Assembly: GCF_025506275.1 (NCBI RefSeq)
Contig: NZ_QYCP01000095.1
Location: forward strand, 1 to 64,000
DNA: 64,000 nt
Reading direction: 5' to 3'
From: Brevibacterium permense
Lineage (GTDB): Bacteria; Actinomycetota; Actinomycetes; Actinomycetales; Brevibacteriaceae
Part shown: positions 62,048-64,000 of the stretch, one piece after another
Numbering within the stretch: position 1 is the first letter of the stretch
How the letters are laid out: every line of letters starts with the position of its first letter
Position numbers and translations under genes: made by a program
Notes under the pieces: model-generated
What the model was told of the DNA's origin: nothing
The model's database searches: none
Seen by the model: the letters and a program-made list of their open reading frames with translations, nothing else

Positions 62048-64000
62048 ATGTCCGATAGCCAACCGCGAACGAGAAAAGAGGCCCTCGAGTTCGAGCACCC
62101 GACATCGCACCCGGCTTCCGCCTCCGAGGCCGGCACGACTGTGACCACCGAGGACCAAGCAGCGGCCAAACGCGCGAAAGCCGAATTCATCGGCCGCACC
62201 CTTGCGATCTTCCTCATGCCGCTCATCTTCGTGGGCATGATGATCACGAGCTACCTGGGGACGATGCACTCCCCCGAAGCCAACGACATGCCCATCGTGG
62301 TGGCGGGGTCATCGGCCAAGGCCGATGATGTGACATTTGCGATCAACGGCGCCGAACCCGACGCCTTCGATATCGAGACAACCGATGATGTCTACGACGC
62401 CCGCCAGGACGTCTATGACAGGGAGGCCTCGGCGGCGATCATCGTCAAGGGCGATACCGCGACGATCGTCACCGCCAGCGGAGCCGGGGTCCAACAGTCG
62501 ACCACCGTCGAGCAGCTCGTGCGTCCCGCGCTCACTGAAGACGGCTTCACGGTCAAGACCGACGACATCGTCCCGTTGCCGGACAACGATCCGTCCGGAA
62601 TGGCGGCAATGTTCCTCATGACTTCCATCGTCATGGCCGGCTACATGCCCTTCAGCGTTCTGCGGTCGAATTCGCCTGAACTGCTGAAGTTCAAACGCAT
62701 CGTGCCGATCCTCGCTGGGTGGTCGGCTGCCATCGCCGGCCTCGTGTGGACCGTGGCCTGCCCGATCCTCGATGTCGTCGATGTCAAGGACACTGTGGCC
62801 GTCCTCGGCATCGCCTGGCTGGGCGTCTTCGCCATCTCGTCCGTCCAGCTCTTCATCACCCGCCTCGTCGGGGCACTGGGGGTGATTCTCGGGATCCTCC
62901 TCCTCATGGTCCTCGGCATGCCGTCGTCGAATATGGCGATGCCGGTGTACAGCATGCCGAAGTTCTTCCGCTTCACCCACGAGTTCCTGCCGATGCCGGC
63001 GATCGGCGAGTCCCTGCGCTCCGTGCTCTACTTCGACGGCAACGGAGTCACCGGGCACCTGTTCGTCCTCGCCCTCGGCGCGGTGGCCGGTCTGCTGCTG
63101 ACGAAGGTCTATGACCACTTCTACGCCAAGCGCAATGAACACCCTGTGCCGCTGGATGTCAATGTGGCCGCGATCCACGGCGGCCGGAGGCCGGATACGA
63201 AGCTCATGCGCTATATCTCCCTGACCCTCTTCCCGCTGGCGATGGTGACCATGATGATCACGTTCATGCTCGGAGCGATGCATTCGCCGACGCCGAAGGA
63301 CATGCCGGTCGCGGTCGTCGGGTCCTCGATCGAACAGGCCGAAGACACGATCAAGCAGCTCGATGAGCAGATGGACGGAAAGTTCGAGTTCACCGCGCTC
63401 GATGACAAGGGCGAGGCCCGTCGGCTTGTGGAGAACCGCAATGAGGTCGCCGCGCTCGTCCTGCCCAGCGAGAAGAATCCGGATTTCGAGCTCTTGGCCA
63501 ACCAGGCCGGCAACAACGCTTCCTACCGTGTGGCCGTGCAGGTCTTCGAACAGGTGGCTCAAGCGCACGACTCCGATCTCACAATCGACAACCTCAAGCC
63601 CTTGCCCGATCAGGATAAGAACGGCGTGGTTGTGATGTACGTGGCGATGGGATGGATTCTCGCCGGCTTCATGGTCGTCATCGTTGCCGCTAACGCCAAC
63701 CCGTGGACCAGGCCGCTGAAGCGGATGCTGCCGATCATCGTCGTCTACGCACCGTTCATGTCGCTGGTCGTCGCGACCATCGCCGGTCCGATCACAGGAG
63801 CCGTCGACGGGCATTTCGCGGCACTGTGGGGCGCCGGCATCATCGCCATCGCCTGCATCTCCATGTTCGCCATGGTCTTCGAAAGGCTCTTGGGCATGTT
63901 CGCGATCATCCCGGTCATCGGCACGCTCATGTTCGCCGGCGTGCCGTCGTCGAACGGAGCCCTCTCGCAGTATATGGTGCCGAAGTTCTTCGCCACATTG
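62048..64000 (+). CDS. YhgE/Pip-like membrane protein with tandem duplicated module (partial)
   Basis: 651 codons are visible; the gene runs past the window end. A hydrophilic N-terminus (1-50) is followed by two copies of the same module of about 340 residues. Each has a first helix, an extracytoplasmic domain of about 130 residues starting with a MHSP...DMP pattern (copy 1 GTMHSP at 71-76, copy 2 GAMHSP at 409-414), and about five to six later helices with PSSN at 292-295 and 633-636. It resembles YhgE/Pip or ABC-2-like export proteins with no ATPase domain. ATG 62048 has AAGGGG six bases upstream. Probably regulated by the divergent TetR. Transport substrate unknown. Confidence 0.85.
   Translation, partial: MSDSQPRTRKEALEFEHPTSHPASASEAGTTVTTEDQAAAKRAKAEFIGRTLAIFLMPLIFVGMMITSYLGTMHSPEANDMPIVVAGSSAKADDVTFAINGAEPDAFDIETTDDVYDARQDVYDREASAAIIVKGDTATIVTASGAGVQQSTTVEQLVRPALTEDGFTVKTDDIVPLPDNDPSGMAAMFLMTSIVMAGYMPFSVLRSNSPELLKFKRIVPILAGWSAAIAGLVWTVACPILDVVDVKDTVAVLGIAWLGVFAISSVQLFITRLVGALGVILGILLLMVLGMPSSNMAMPVYSMPKFFRFTHEFLPMPAIGESLRSVLYFDGNGVTGHLFVLALGAVAGLLLTKVYDHFYAKRNEHPVPLDVNVAAIHGGRRPDTKLMRYISLTLFPLAMVTMMITFMLGAMHSPTPKDMPVAVVGSSIEQAEDTIKQLDEQMDGKFEFTALDDKGEARRLVENRNEVAALVLPSEKNPDFELLANQAGNNASYRVAVQVFEQVAQAHDSDLTIDNLKPLPDQDKNGVVVMYVAMGWILAGFMVVIVAANANPWTRPLKRMLPIIVVYAPFMSLVVATIAGPITGAVDGHFAALWGAGIIAIACISMFAMVFERLLGMFAIIPVIGTLMFAGVPSSNGALSQYMVPKFFATL

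Noticed and set aside
62309..63814. 501-residue open frame antisense to the duplicated membrane protein
   Set aside because: The plus-strand frame has a Shine-Dalgarno sequence, hydrophobic helices and repeated motifs; the minus frame has only shadow composition.
1..64000. tRNA, rRNA, CRISPR array, insertion sequence or prophage
   Set aside because: No cloverleaf-like sequences, repeat-spacer arrays, transposase or phage genes were recognised by eye; a dedicated scan would be needed to exclude small RNAs.

Overview
The window comes from a high-GC actinobacterium, most likely a Brevibacterium-like member of the Micrococcales. The evidence is frequent GTG starts, a WhiB protein, F420 ligase CofE, LCP and DUF3499/DUF5719/DUF5998 genes, and a gene order that resembles the mycobacterial sahH-manB-whiB2-fbiB-Rv3268-fadE25-purE-purK-birA-accD5-accE5 neighbourhood. 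The genus is an inference from family recognition, not from a search.

Positions 1-7530 hold a chain of overlapping membrane-associated genes (GPDPase-type membrane protein, DUF4129, DUF4350, MoxR ATPase, DUF58), followed by SpoIIM and RDD membrane proteins. Positions 7650-16605 carry sahH, a phosphomannomutase (manB), DUF3499, a metallopeptidase-family protein, and a coupled whiB - giant glycosyltransferase - DUF5719 operon. Positions 16955-20252 hold cofE, TIGR03089 and the scoAB CoA-transferase genes. Positions 20657-26820 hold manA, a 922-residue secreted amidase/LGFP/NlpC cell-wall hydrolase and an LCP ligase. Positions 27168-33341 hold an acyl-CoA dehydrogenase, purE, purK, a methyltransferase, a phosphatase and DUF5998.

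Positions 33413-44510 hold a GNAT/acyl-CoA-synthetase-like protein (Pat type), a TetR regulator, ParC, an adenylate cyclase coupled to birA, and divergent accD-accE. From 44628 onward the content looks accessory: TetR, a nitrilase-family hydrolase, MFS transporters, a DUF885 protein, a GntR/racemase/NCS1 module (hydantoin or allantoin type), and an FMN-monooxygenase / flavin reductase / MFS cluster. After these come an SOS-boxed Rv2578c-type radical SAM gene, a DsbA-like protein, and a TetR gene divergent from a tandemly duplicated export-type membrane protein that runs off the window.

Non-coding features include a perfect 68-bp palindrome (61161-61228) with a degenerate relative at 46235-46290, several strong hairpin terminators, a perfect LexA box at 59279-59294, candidate operators, and a recurring arrangement of a -10 hexamer 6-8 nt before the start codon that suggests leaderless mRNAs. 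I found no tRNA, rRNA, CRISPR array or insertion sequence. No convincing new defence or biosynthetic system was seen. The best leads are the palindromic repeat family, the overlapping tails of the GntR and racemase genes, the duplicated exporter and the mirrored motif in the monooxygenase cluster.
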